Shown here: one piece after another, positions 1 through 11,330 of the stretch
Position numbering within the stretch: the first letter of the stretch is position 1
Layout: each line of letters opens with the position of its first letter
DNA from: Guillardia theta CCMP2712
Lineage: Eukaryota; Cryptophyceae; Pyrenomonadales; Geminigeraceae
Direction: 5' to 3'
Assembly (NCBI RefSeq): GCF_000315625.1
Contig: NW_005434591.1
Span: 1,595 to 34,152, forward strand
Length of the DNA stretch: 32,558 bases
The notes under the pieces: generated by a model
The model's input: only the letters and a program-made list of their open reading frames with translations
The model's database searches: none
Told to the model about the DNA's origin: nothing
Translations under genes and position numbers: made by a program

Positions 1-1030
1 GTCAGGATGCAGGGTACCGTCCGTCGAGATGGCAAGAGGGATGAACGCTCGAGGAGGAGTAGTCATGGCATATGCAGCGCGATGTTTGCGAATCTTCTCA
101 GACGCTGCAACATGGAGGGCGTCGAGGTTGACCTCCCCCCACTTGGTCAGGTCGGCAGAGCTACCAATGTAAGGGTGGACCAACGTCACGTCCGCCATCA
201 AGCCCTCGTACTGCTCGGACCCTCGATCGCGGATTCCAGGAATGTGGATATCGCCCTTCATCTTGCGGCCATGAGGATTGGAGGGTACCTGCCGTCGAGA
301 ACGAGGATCCCCCACTGTATCGATGACGCTCTGAAGACCAGCTTCGTTCAGCATCGACCGAATCGTACGAGTAAGGTTGTCATGCGCCGTGGGAAGCTTG
401 GAGGATCGGCGTTTGCAGGTCTGGAGATGATGTGCAGCAACGGAGGGATCGAGCTCGCGCTGACATCCATCACATTCCGTCGGACACTGGCAGATCGGCA
501 TGCCATGGAGATAGCAGTCGAGCATCTGAGCATAGCGGTGCGGGAAGGCCTTGAGGGGGTAGTAGCTCGAGACTCGCATCGGAGAGTGGCTCAGGTCACG
601 CTCAGGAAAATGAGCGAAGATGGTAGACTGCAAGACCCTATCCTGCGACTTGAGCGAGTGTGTCCTGCGGCTGTGCAAGGTGAGGATATCACGCTGCTGA
701 TCGGTCAGCGCAGCGCGAGCATGCACATGGCGAGGGAAGACGCGCATGACAAGAGGGGTCACATTTCGCTGCGCAGGGGGAGGAATGAAGTGCTCATGAG
801 ACGAGTCGACGAGAGCGCGCAAACCAGGGATGTGTACCACAGATGCCGGGGGGCGTCCTGCATCATCAGGCACAGCAGCCGGGGCAGGTGGGATCGCCGC
901 ACCATCTGCAGCCGGTGCAGGAGCCTTGACACGACGGTAGAGGATCGGCTGCCTCCGGGTATCGCGTCTAAGGGATGTTATTCCTCCTGCATGCTCCTGC
1001 TGCTTGTTGCTTGATTGCTTGACCCTTAGG
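1..1030 (-). CDS. Element ORF, C-terminal part of a non-LTR reverse-transcriptase-type protein (partial)
   Basis: The minus-strand frame is open from about 1030 down to base 1, with no stop that I can find, so both protein ends are unresolved. A proline/alanine-rich stretch comes first. Next is a cysteine/histidine cluster (CPTECDGC, then HHLQTC). After it come KGDIHIPG, LMADVTLVHP, a KIRKHRAAY helix and FIPLAIS. This order resembles the region after the reverse transcriptase domain in many protist LINE-like proteins, where a zinc knuckle precedes a PD-(D/E)XK-like fold. That comparison is from memory. No reverse transcriptase or transposase core is present in the window. The start is unknown; the limit given is where I stopped checking. 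Confidence 0.5.
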
Positions 1031-1215
1031 CTGCTTGTCTGCGCGGCTTCGCGCTTGGGCTGGCGGTGCCGCGTCTGGGTGCCAGCAGTGCTGGTTCTTT
1101 TCGGGCTTGTGTTTTGTGTGTGCTTGTGCAGCTTCTCGCTGTGGACTGTGTGCCTGCCGGTTCAGCTTGTTCCTGCTTTGTTTTGCTTGAGGCATTTTTT
1201 ACCTTCTGCCAGTAA
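1..1215 (-). mobile_element. Inverted-repeat element, copy A (cut by window edge)
   Basis: Read on the minus strand, this unit starts with the terminal inverted repeat at 1215-1164. A leader of about 200 bp follows, then a long open frame that runs off the left edge of the window. It is the most complete of three copies. Copies B and C share its leader but jump to later points in the same ORF, so they look like internal deletion derivatives. The first 615 bases are nearly identical to copy B in inverted orientation. The far end, and so any second terminal repeat, lies outside the window. The superfamily is not recognised, and no clear target-site duplication is visible. Confidence 0.65.
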
Positions 1216-1297
1216 ATCCTATACTAGCGTCCGCTCGAGGTGTACAATGGATTTACTGGCAGAAGTGCCTCAAGCAAAATAAAGCAGGAACAAGCTA
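1164..1297. repeat. Head-to-head pair of terminal inverted repeats (A and B)
   Basis: Bases 1164-1215 are the reverse complement of the repeat that begins at 1253. Both outer tips read TTACTGGCAGAAG going inward. The two are separated by a 37-bp spacer. The B repeat has lost about 7 bases (the GTAAAAA part) compared with the other copies. The arrangement puts copies A and B back to back. Confidence 0.8.
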
Positions 1298-1950
1298 AAC
1301 CTCCTGGCACACAGCGCACGAGGTAGTCCTCGCTCATTTTCCTGAGCGTGACCTGAGCCACTCTCCGATGCGAGTCTCGAGCTACTACCCCCTCAATGCC
1401 TTCCCGCACCGCTATGCTCAGATGCTCGACTGCTATCTCCATGGCATGCCGATCTGCCAGTGTCCGACGGAATGTGATGGATGTCAGCGCGAGCTCGATC
1501 CCTCCGTTGCTGCACATCATCTCCAGACCTGCAAACGCCGATCCTCCAAGCTTCCCACGGCGCATGACAACCTTACTCGTACGATTCGGTCGATGCTGAA
1601 CGAAGCTGGTCTTCAGAGCGTCATCGATACAGTGGGGGATCCTCGTTCTCGACGGCAGGTACCCTCCAATCCTCATGGCCGCAAGATGAAGGGCGATATC
1701 CACATCCCTGGAATCCGCGATCGAGGGTCTGAGCAGTACGAGGGCTTGATGGCGGACGTGACGTTGGTCCACCCTTACATTGGTAGCTCTGCCGACCTGA
1801 CCAAGTGGGGGGAGGTCAACCTCGACGCCCTCCATGTTGCAGCGTCTGAGAAGATTCGCAAACATCGCGCTGCATATGCTATGACTACTCCTCCTCGAGC
1901 GTTCATCCCTCTTGCCATCTCGACGGACGGTACCCTGCATCCTGACACCG
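1253..1950 (+). mobile_element. Inverted-repeat element, copy B (internal deletion, right end lost)
   Basis: The unit begins with the terminal repeat at 1253, keeps about 75 bp of leader, then jumps near 1320-1338 to the zinc-knuckle part of the ORF found in copy A. It ends abruptly near 1950, just after the reading GTLHPDT, without a right terminal repeat. Copy C starts about 20 bp later. Copies A and B differ by only a handful of bases over some 600 bp, which suggests a recent duplication or inversion. Confidence 0.6.
1326..1949 (+). pseudogene. Element ORF fragment in copy B
   Basis: The frame stays open from the deletion junction to past the element end. It encodes the cysteine/histidine cluster (CPTECDGC...HHLQTC) and the KGDIHIPG, LMADVTLVHP, KIRKHRAAY and FIPLAIS blocks. 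The first Met is at 1368, but nothing marks it as a real start. With the N-terminal region deleted and the C-terminus missing, this is most likely a non-functional fragment. An alternative is a small protein formed by fusion to the leader. Confidence 0.5.
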
Positions 1951-1972
1951 CTGTGTGCCTAGGTATAGGATT

Positions 1973-2024
1973 TACTGGCAGAAGGTAAAAAGTGCCTCAA
2001 GCAAAACAAAGCAGGAACAAGCTG
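1973..2024 (+). repeat. Left terminal inverted repeat of copy C
   Basis: Starts TTACTGGCAGAAGG and ends around GGAACAAGC. The same 50-bp sequence occurs at the left ends of A and B, and in reverse complement at 2863-2913. Copies A and C share the flank TATAGGAT just outside the tip. Confidence 0.8.
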
Positions 2025-2055
2025 AACCTCCTGGCACACAGTCCACAGCGAGAAG

Positions 2056-2862
2056 ATGAAGGGCGATATCCACATCCCTGGAATCCGCGATCGAGGGTCT
2101 GAGCAGTACGAGGGCTTGATGGCGGACGTGACGTTGGTCCACCCTTACATTGGTAGCTCTGCCGACCTGACCAAGTGGGGGGAGGTCAACCTCGACGCCC
2201 TCCATGTTGCAGCGTCTGAGAAGATTCGCAAACATCGCGCTGCATATGTTTCTGCTATGACTCCTCCTCCTCGAGCGTTCATCCCTCTTGCCATCCGATG
2301 ATCTCGACGGACGGTACCCTGCATCCTGACACCCTCCCGAGTCCGCTTCATCTGGTATCTCGCGGACATCATTGCTCAGCGCTCGATGCCTCTTGAGGAT
2401 GCGGCGTTTGGTCGGCACTTCGTGCCTGATGACGGCCCTGCTGCTGAGGTCTTGGCTCGCAAACGCGCCGCCACCTATCAGCGCCTCACTATGCAGCTGA
2501 CGCTGGAGGCGCTCTTGTCTGGTGCGAGGCGCATGACGCCCTTGCGGGCGCAAGCACTTCTGCAGCGGACTCAGGGATGCTGGGCACAGGAGCACGGTAC
2601 CGTCTTCCTCACTAGCCTCCGGGCCGAGTCAGCGGAAGCCGAGACAAACACCACCCGTGACGGCGGCGACGCCGCCGGCATCAATGCCCAGGGACCGGGG
2701 CTGGGCGGCATCGGAGGCAGCTCGGACCACTGGGCCAGCTGCAAGCACCCCATTGGTGTCGAGCTCTCAGGCTCCGGAGGCATCCGACGTCCGATCGGCT
2801 CCAGTCTGGATGTTTCCCCCATGGGAGTCCGAGACTTCCGGGGAAGACTCCTCGGGCTACTC
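2056..2862 (+). pseudogene. Element ORF fragment in copy C, frameshifted
   Basis: The frame opens with MKGDIHIPG at the deletion junction and matches A and B until the HRAAY block. There copy C has small insertions near 2250 and an extra 8 bp near 2298, which create a stop (TGA at 2299). In-frame codons downstream then read RVRFIWYLADIIAQRS, followed by a helical Arg/Leu/Ala-rich stretch to about 2600 that probably represents the natural C-terminus. The last 250 bp before the right terminal repeat are Gly/Ser/Pro-rich and not recognisable. The indels argue for decay. Confidence 0.5.
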
Positions 2863-2913
2863 GCTTGTTCCTGCTTTGTTTTGCTTGAGGCACTTTTTAC
2901 CTTCTGCCAGTAA
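2863..2913 (-). repeat. Right terminal inverted repeat of copy C
   Basis: Reverse complement of the left repeat at 1973-2024, ending CTTCTGCCAGTAA. The match covers about 50 bp with very few differences. Confidence 0.8.
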
Positions 2914-2920
2914 GTAAACT

Positions 2921-3075
2921 TAGTGCCTCAAGCAAAACAAAAAACTCAGGAGATTTACTGGCAGAAGGTAAAAAGTGCCTCCGAAGCAAAACAAAGCAGG
3001 AACAAGCTAAACCCGCTTGCAACAAAGCAGGAGGTTTAGCTTGAACAAAGCAGGAGCCTGTTTAGCTTGTTCCTC
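2921..3075. repeat. Scrambled terminal-repeat debris
   Basis: Several more pieces of the same terminal repeat are packed here. There is an inner piece without its tip at 2922-2942, a full left-type repeat at 2955-3012 carrying a small CGA insertion, and short forward and reversed pieces up to about 3075. No element body lies between them. They may be relics of repeated insertion or excision in one place. Confidence 0.65.
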
Positions 3076-3149
3076 CCCTCCCCTGAGAAACGAAATACAA
3101 ATATCGTCAATTTGTTCATGAAGAAACGACTTCCACGAAAGACCCCCGG

Positions 3150-3475
3150 AGAATGGTCTGGCAGCGTCCGCGGCCCGTGACGGTACGCGATCACCGTCAC
3201 TCCGAGGCGGCCCTGAATGGCCCGGCGGCCGGCCGCGCCGCTTCCGCGGCGCTGGTACCGGGGAGTCCCGGGCCGGAGCCGCCGGCGCCCGGATCGGCCT
3301 GTGACACCCGGGCCCCGGATCGGACCGGCGTACCGTGAACCGGTAGTACGGTCGGACTCACCGTTACAACGCGGCCCCGGCGGCTCGGAGCTGAGTCAGC
3401 CCGGCTGGCCCAGTGGCCCTCATCCCGGATCATCGGATAGGATTCAAGTTCGGAACTTGAGTAATACAAGTTGGA
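3150..3475. repeat. GC-rich island 1
   Basis: About 300 bp of strongly GC-rich sequence with many short palindromic CCGG/GGCC blocks. It contains TCGGACTC at 3353 and, at its AT-richer right edge, TTGAGTAATACAAGTTGGAA. Islands at 4635-4830 and 9020-9160 share these markers in variant form. Short ORFs across it look like composition effects. I interpret it as a degenerate interspersed repeat; an upstream regulatory island is also possible. Confidence 0.4.
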
Positions 3476-3550
3476 ATTCTCCCGAAATAGCGCGATGGCG
3501 ACAAAGGGGCGTGGGCGTGGGCGTGGGCAAGGGGCAGTGGTAGTGGCAGG

Positions 3551-3730
3551 AGCAGAGGCAAGCAGAGGTAGGGTCCGATCAGGAGCAGAGGTAGGGTCCG
3601 ATCAGGAGCAGGGGTGTGGCCCGATCAGGAGCAGAGGCAGCGTCCGATCAGGAGCAGGGGTGTGGCCCGATCAGGAGCAGAGGCAGCGTCCGATCAGGAG
3701 CAGAGGCAGGGGCAGGGGCAGGGTCGGGGA
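3551..3730. repeat. 23-bp minisatellite
   Basis: The core CCGATCAGGAGCAG recurs at 3575, 3598, 3621, 3644, 3667 and 3690, an exact 23-bp period over six units. Degenerate AGGCAGGGG flanks lie on both sides. An ORF from 3495 (MATKGRGRGRG...) runs through it to 3749. Because 23 is not a multiple of three, the peptide cycles through all frames, which argues against a conserved protein. Confidence 0.8.
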
Positions 3731-3838
3731 AATTCAGTTGGTGCGATGATGTGAGAGAATTGATGGTATGCAAACGGAAGAGGGAGTGGTGCTTTCATGA
3801 TTGAGAGCTGTGCTGAACGGGTTTCAATTCAGAAAGGA

Positions 3839-4148
3839 ATGGGAGTCTTTCAGATACTCGAGGCTACCAAGGTGAGTCGTTGCTCTCCTAGCGCGCCGAC
3901 CTGTTGACTTGTATTCTTAGACTTCCTCGACCTCCCAGCCGAAGAAAGGAGCAGCTACGTCATCGTCTGCTTCCACTCTCTCCGCCATGACTCAGATGGG
4001 CCAATTCAATGGGAAAAGCCCCAAGGATGAGGCGATCCAGTCCATCGAGAATTGGTAGGCGAAGAGTTCTAGGTGTTGCGAATGACTCTTGTTTGACAGG
4101 TTCAGCTCAGAGCTAAAGTCGTTCATGGGAGGTGCTCCCAAGAAGTGA
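3839..4148 (+). CDS. Small hypothetical protein, three exons, about 71 residues
   Basis: Proposed exons are 3839-3871, 3921-4054 and 4100-4148. The two introns are 49 and 45 nt with GTGAGT...TTCTTAG and GTAGGC...TTGACAG boundaries, matching the intron size in neighbouring genes. The protein starts MGVFQILEATK, has a Ser/Thr/Lys-rich middle, and ends SIENWFSSELKSFMGGAPKK. No family is recognised. The phase agrees at both junctions and the composition is protein-like, which supports a real gene; its small size and lack of homology keep confidence modest. The Gly at position 2 could be myristoylated, but the following residues are not ideal. Confidence 0.45.
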
Positions 4149-4634
4149 AGGAAGAAGGAGAGAAGTTTCAGAGCACAACGTTGATGGAGGAGATTCTGTT
4201 TCATTACACGCCGTATGCTTCATCTTGTTTGTCATATGCTTCATCTTGTTTGTCATTCTGTTTCTTTTCGTATCAAGCTTCTGCTACTTTCGTGCGGCGA
4301 ACTCTTGAACTACCGTCGAGAAAGAGCGTGAAGAGTTTCTGAGGGAGGATGATTGCGTGGAGTGCTGCACGAATGTTGAATGCCTGCTCTAGCGTTGCTT
4401 AACCTGCTGGCCCTGCTGAGGTTCGGTAGAAAGGATCATCCTGCACGAAAGTTGTCCAGAGCTTCAAGCACCACCTAAGCCGAGTTCCACGGTGTCTGAT
4501 CACCATAGCTCGAGCTTCTCGCGTGATGCTGTTCCAGTCAGTGACTGCCAGCATGCTCAATGCCGCGGCTGCTGCATCATGCTGCTGCCGCCGCATCAAG
4601 ACTACATCAGGTTCACCTCAAAGCGGCTGCTGCA
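4149..4634. other. Intergenic stretch with a 21-bp tandem duplication
   Basis: No gene is supported. Bases 4213-4254 are two back-to-back copies of a 21-bp sequence starting TATGCTTCATCTTG. The rest holds only scattered GCTGCTGC runs. Confidence 0.5.
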
Positions 4635-4830
4635 TGAAACTTGAGTGACTTGGCCGGGCCCGGAGTTTTTCACTGCCAGGCCGCCTACGGCGCCGTTGAC
4701 GGAGGCCGCTGAGCGCTCAGCCCGGCCCGGCCGCTCCTCGCCGCCCCGGGGCCCGCCGCTCCCGGCGGGGCCGCCGGGCCGACCCCCTCACAGAGCCTCG
4801 GAGTCCGATCGGATCAAATCATTTTGCCAC
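4635..4830. repeat. GC-rich island 2
   Basis: This block resembles the one at 3150-3475. It is preceded by AACTTGAGT, contains GAGTCCGA at 4801 (the reverse complement of the TCGGACTC marker) and is followed by CGGTTACAAAC, a close variant of CCGTTACAAC in island 1. It ends about 65 bp upstream of the Miro start codon, so it could also act as that gene's upstream region. Confidence 0.4.
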
Positions 4831-4895
4831 GGTTACAAACAGTAACGTTCAAACAATTATCGTCTTCACATTTTCATCCCTATCGGTGCTCGTCC

Positions 4896-8073
<3,178 letters not shown>

Positions 8074-8821
8074 CCTCAAGTCGCCCAGGCCTGGCCGTCG
8101 CCTTGTCACGCGCGAGGTCTCTCAAGGGTTGAACTGAAAACTCCTCTCGTCACCCGCCGGCATGCGTACACCTCCATGCTGACAAGAGAGCGAGGGACAG
8201 GAACAGACGCCAGTCCACGACCTGCTGCAATCCCATCACATCTAGCTCGCTCACTCACAGGTTGTACCTCAAGACTCACTTCCCCAACACGAGGAAGCAT
8301 TCTTGCAAGACTAACATCGCGGACGCTTTTGCGATGAGATCTCGTGTCGCTGACTGTGAGGGACCATACTTGTGGGTTGACATCTGACAGCCAGTGAAAA
8401 CTCTCAAACATGCCTTGCACCCTTGGAACATCTTGTTCACTCACAAGCATCTTCGACAAGTCGAAATCCAATGGAGATAATCCTTTACATGCAGGCAATC
8501 ATGGTTCAGGGAGGGATCGGCTTCATTTGCTGCTTGTGAAATCAATGAAAATATAAGCCTGCAGCAAAACATATCTTCCGAGTCTTACTGTTCACACGGA
8601 GATGATGATATCGCTTTGCACCATTTCTAGCATACTTAGTTTGAGGCGGAACACTTGTTGCCGAACGCGTTGTTGGTCATCAGATCGCCTGGTACTAGAT
8701 GGCTTCAGCAACAAGCGGCGACGTGTCACGCAGACACTACTGGTCTTCAGCCCCACGGCATGGCAGCCGTCAAGCCTCTTTCTGATTGACTATATCTATT
8801 TTTCTCTTGATGGATCGGCAT
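8074..8821. other. Intergenic stretch between Miro and tRNA-Lys
   Basis: No gene is convincingly supported. A minus-strand ORF of 130 codons lies at 8106-8498. It has no recognisable motif and sits where the Miro 3' UTR is expected, so it is not called. Confidence 0.4.
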
Positions 8822-8894
8822 GCCCGGTTAGCTCAGTCGGCAGAGCGCAAGGCTCTTAACCTTGTGGTCGTGGGTTCGAGCCCCACATCGGGCG
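8822..8894 (+). tRNA. tRNA-Lys (anticodon CTT)
   Basis: A complete 73-base cloverleaf. The acceptor stem GCCCGGT pairs with ATCGGGC (one G-U). The D arm reads TAGCTCAGTCGGCAGAGC, the anticodon stem CAAGG/CCTTG encloses loop CTCTTAA with anticodon CTT, and the T arm is GTGGG-TTCGAGC-CCCAC. Internal A and B boxes are intact, there is no intron, and the 3' CCA is not encoded, as usual for a nuclear tRNA gene. The discriminator base is G at 8894. Confidence 0.95.
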
Positions 8895-8908
8895 AAGCTC
8901 CGACTGAA

Positions 8909-8914
8909 TTTTTT
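8909..8914 (+). terminator. RNA polymerase III terminator of tRNA-Lys
   Basis: A run of six T residues 15 bases after the tRNA end, the usual polymerase III stop signal. Confidence 0.7.
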
Positions 8915-9629
8915 GTTGGACTCCAATATGAGTACCGCTGAATCGTTTAAAAGGATAGTCTTTAGCTTTAACTTAACTTTGAGTGAAGCCTCTAATGATT
9001 CTTTTTCTTTCTTTTTTGACTCCGGGCAGACCGTGAGACGCCGGTGGTGACCGTCGGACTCTCAGTGACGGGCCGGGCCGCGGCCACTCACTGCGCCGGC
9101 CGCCGGCGGGATGTCGGATTGAGTCCACGGTACTGAGTTGAGTAAAAACTTGGAAAGAGAGGGAAATGTGAATGGGAGGGGAAGAGCGGCGGGAGGGGAG
9201 AGGGGAGAGGGGAGAGGGGAGAGGGGAGAGGGGAGAGGGGAGAGGGGAGAGGGGAGAGGGGAGAAGGCGGGGAGGGGAGGAAATGATGGGGAATTAGAAA
9301 GGAGTCGGAAACGAGGAGAATGATGCAAGCCAAGAATTTCTTTTTCTCAACGCAAGGGACAGGAAGTAGGATAAAGTACTGGCAAACAAGGGAATAGCAG
9401 ACAAGAATTGCTTTGAAATGGGAAGAAAGAGCGAGTTTGTTGCGATAGGCTGATGTAAAAAGAGAAGATTTCACTTGTTGTCAGTCAAACCAAGAGGCGC
9501 TTCTAGACCTTGCTGTGACATCACATTGCTGGCAGCTCATTCCGTGCCTGGGGTGTGAATGACGGACACACTGTAACATCATCCGCTGCTGATGGAGGTT
9601 GGTCATTCGCTAAGTTGGCCGAAACCAAG
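8915..9629. other. Intergenic stretch with GC-rich island 3 and G-rich repeat
   Basis: Bases 9020-9160 form a third GC-rich island with TCGGACTC at 9054 and TTGAGTAAAAACTTGGAA at the right edge, close to the same edge of island 1. The G-rich repeat at 9192-9264 follows. The remainder, 9300-9629, shows no gene that I can support. Confidence 0.45.
9192..9264. repeat. (GAGGGGA)n, about ten units
   Basis: A heptamer tandem repeat with a run of four G in every unit. The plus strand could form G-quadruplexes. The long Pro/Leu/Ser ORFs on the opposite strand are products of the repeat. Confidence 0.9.
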
Positions 9630-11248
9630 ATGGATAATACTGGGGATCTTGCTATCTGCAGCTGCCATCTTCGGGGTATACGAGATGACGAAAGCTCTCA
9701 ACAATTCATGAACGGCCAAGTCCCTTGTCCGAGACATGACCGTTCTGTGGTGAAGACAAAATAACAACTGGCTGTCAACTCCTGAGAGGATGTGCTTTGG
9801 ATGGCTTGTTCATTCACCGGGCAGGATTTCATGTCTGCCATGTGCAGACAGGTATTCTTGGTGCTGAATGTGGGGCTGGTCTTGTCGTCTAATCCACCCT
9901 CATTTTCCAAGAGAGCTCGCGTCTGCGAATGGCATTCGTGCATGAAGCGGCCGAGCTATGGTCCTGAAGGTGGTCCTGCCGTCGCTTGCTCATCGCATCG
10001 TCTGGAGCACTACGTGGATGTCATCAATGTAAGGTGCTCCTATGCCGGCAGTTGCTCGAAGCGAGCTTACTTCGGAGGCGAGGACTGCGGGTGGAGGCCC
10101 ACCTTCTGCGGGAGTCACCGACGCGCCTCTGACGTGAACGTTGTGGTTCGGGCAAGCAATCACACTCAGAGAGAGATCAGGTCCTGTAACTGCTCGCAGC
10201 GGCAGCAGCTGTGCGAGTGGACGGGATTGGACGGTCATTCTTGCTGGCGAAGCGCTCGGTATGCGCATACGGGGGGAAGACCCGAGCGATGCAGCATCCA
10301 TAGGGAGGAAGGGATGGTGCCTTTCCCGCCTACCTGCACCAGAACAGGATGCAAGCGAAAAGCTATTTTCGCTACCAATGAAGGATCGACCCCCACCGCT
10401 TGCTCGCTGCATCGCAAGGCAGGGGACATTGATCTCGTGCGGCTGACGTGCGTGGTGCAAGGATGCAACCTGTCGGCTTCCTTCGGCAAGTGGTGAGTGA
10501 TGAAATGTTTGAGCGAGAGGTAGCTTCACTGACGTAGACTCAGCAAGTTCCACCCGCTGCATTGCTCGCTCCATCGGGACTACCATGAGCGAGACTTGAG
10601 GCATGGCTGCTGCTCGCACACAGGTTGCTTCAGGTCTCCCACCTACGGCAGCTTGTTCGAGCGACCGCAGCGATGTGCATGCCACAGGACGAAGGAGGAC
10701 CTGAGCATGGCGCAGCACAAGTCCATTCTCTCCTCGTGGGTTGAGACCTTCAACCTGCCCAACACACCCATGAAGAGAAGATGCGGAACCAAACACGACC
10801 AAGTCCCTTGTGAGGAAGCTCAAAAGGTACTCCTCCTCCTTCTCCCCCTCCTCCTCCTTCTCCTCCCATCCTCATCCCGCTAAGGAAAATCGAATTCCCC
10901 TCGCCGGGCCCTCTTCCCTCAGCCGACTCACTCATTTTCAGGCAAGTGGAAGTGAAAATGAACTGCACAAGCCGCGGGGTCTAAGCAAGGTAGCGAGGAG
11001 GGGAGGGGGAAGGGGGAGGGGGTAGGAGAATTTCCGTTTCCCACTCATGCCCGTGGCAGCTCATTGCTCGCTACCCCAACGTGGCTCCTGAGACTCTGAG
11101 GAGCATGCTTTGTGTGTGGCCCTCCATGTACCAGCAGGCAGAGGCTTCTCCTCTCGTCGTCTCCTCCAAGTCTCTGGGCCATCGCCCGATGAAGATTGAA
11201 ATCCGTAGGAACTACACCTCCTCCTCTTTCTCGACATCTTCCAGCTAA
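9630..11248 (+). CDS. EsV-1-7 cysteine-rich repeat protein, about 415 residues
   Basis: Core exons are 9912-10492, 10544-10826, 10942-10989 and 11060-11248. Two upstream exons, 9630-9749 and 9825-9851, are plausible because they add another partial repeat in phase. The protein has six or seven units of the form C-x4-5-C-x14-17-C-x2-H, for example CTRTGCKRKAIF...CSLH and CSHTGCFRSPTYG...CACH. This is the pattern of the EsV-1-7 motif, known from the Ectocarpus developmental regulator IMMEDIATE UPRIGHT and from large stramenopile families. The conserved Cys/His suggest metal binding. Molecular function is unknown for the family. The last two exons carry no repeats. The start is uncertain; 9801 is an alternative Met. 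Confidence 0.7.
10827..10941 (+). other. Long pyrimidine-rich intron of the EsV-1-7 gene
   Basis: This 115-nt intron is opened by GTACTC and closed by TTTTCAG, with a CT-rich stretch. It is about twice the usual intron length here. Confidence 0.5.
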
Positions 11249-11330
11249 CCTTGTATGTCATGAACCCTTTAAAGTGAATTGCCCATCCTCTCAGCTCGTT
11301 GGCGTCACCTCGGCGTTCCCTGCAGGAGGC

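Larger units (their letters stand above)
1973..2913 (+). mobile_element. Inverted-repeat element, copy C (both terminal repeats present)
   Basis: This is the only copy with both ends in the window: left repeat 1973-2024 and right repeat 2863-2913, nearly perfect reverse complements of about 50 bp. Inside, the leader shared with copy A runs to about 2055. It then joins the middle of the ORF at the KGDIHIPG block and continues to a C-terminal extension not seen in B. At 941 bp it has the form of a non-autonomous deletion derivative of a cut-and-paste-type element. The flanks GGAT (left) and GTAAAC (right) show no obvious target duplication. Confidence 0.7.

Noticed and set aside
968-1195. Minus-strand 75-codon ORF in the leader of element A
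   Set aside because: Lys/Gln/Ala-rich and confined to the leader; it overlaps the element's main frame in another phase and ends inside it.
8106-8498. 130-codon minus-strand ORF after Miro
   Set aside because: No motif, no splice support, and it lies in the expected Miro 3' UTR. A short plus-strand frame at 8265-8390 is equally unsupported.
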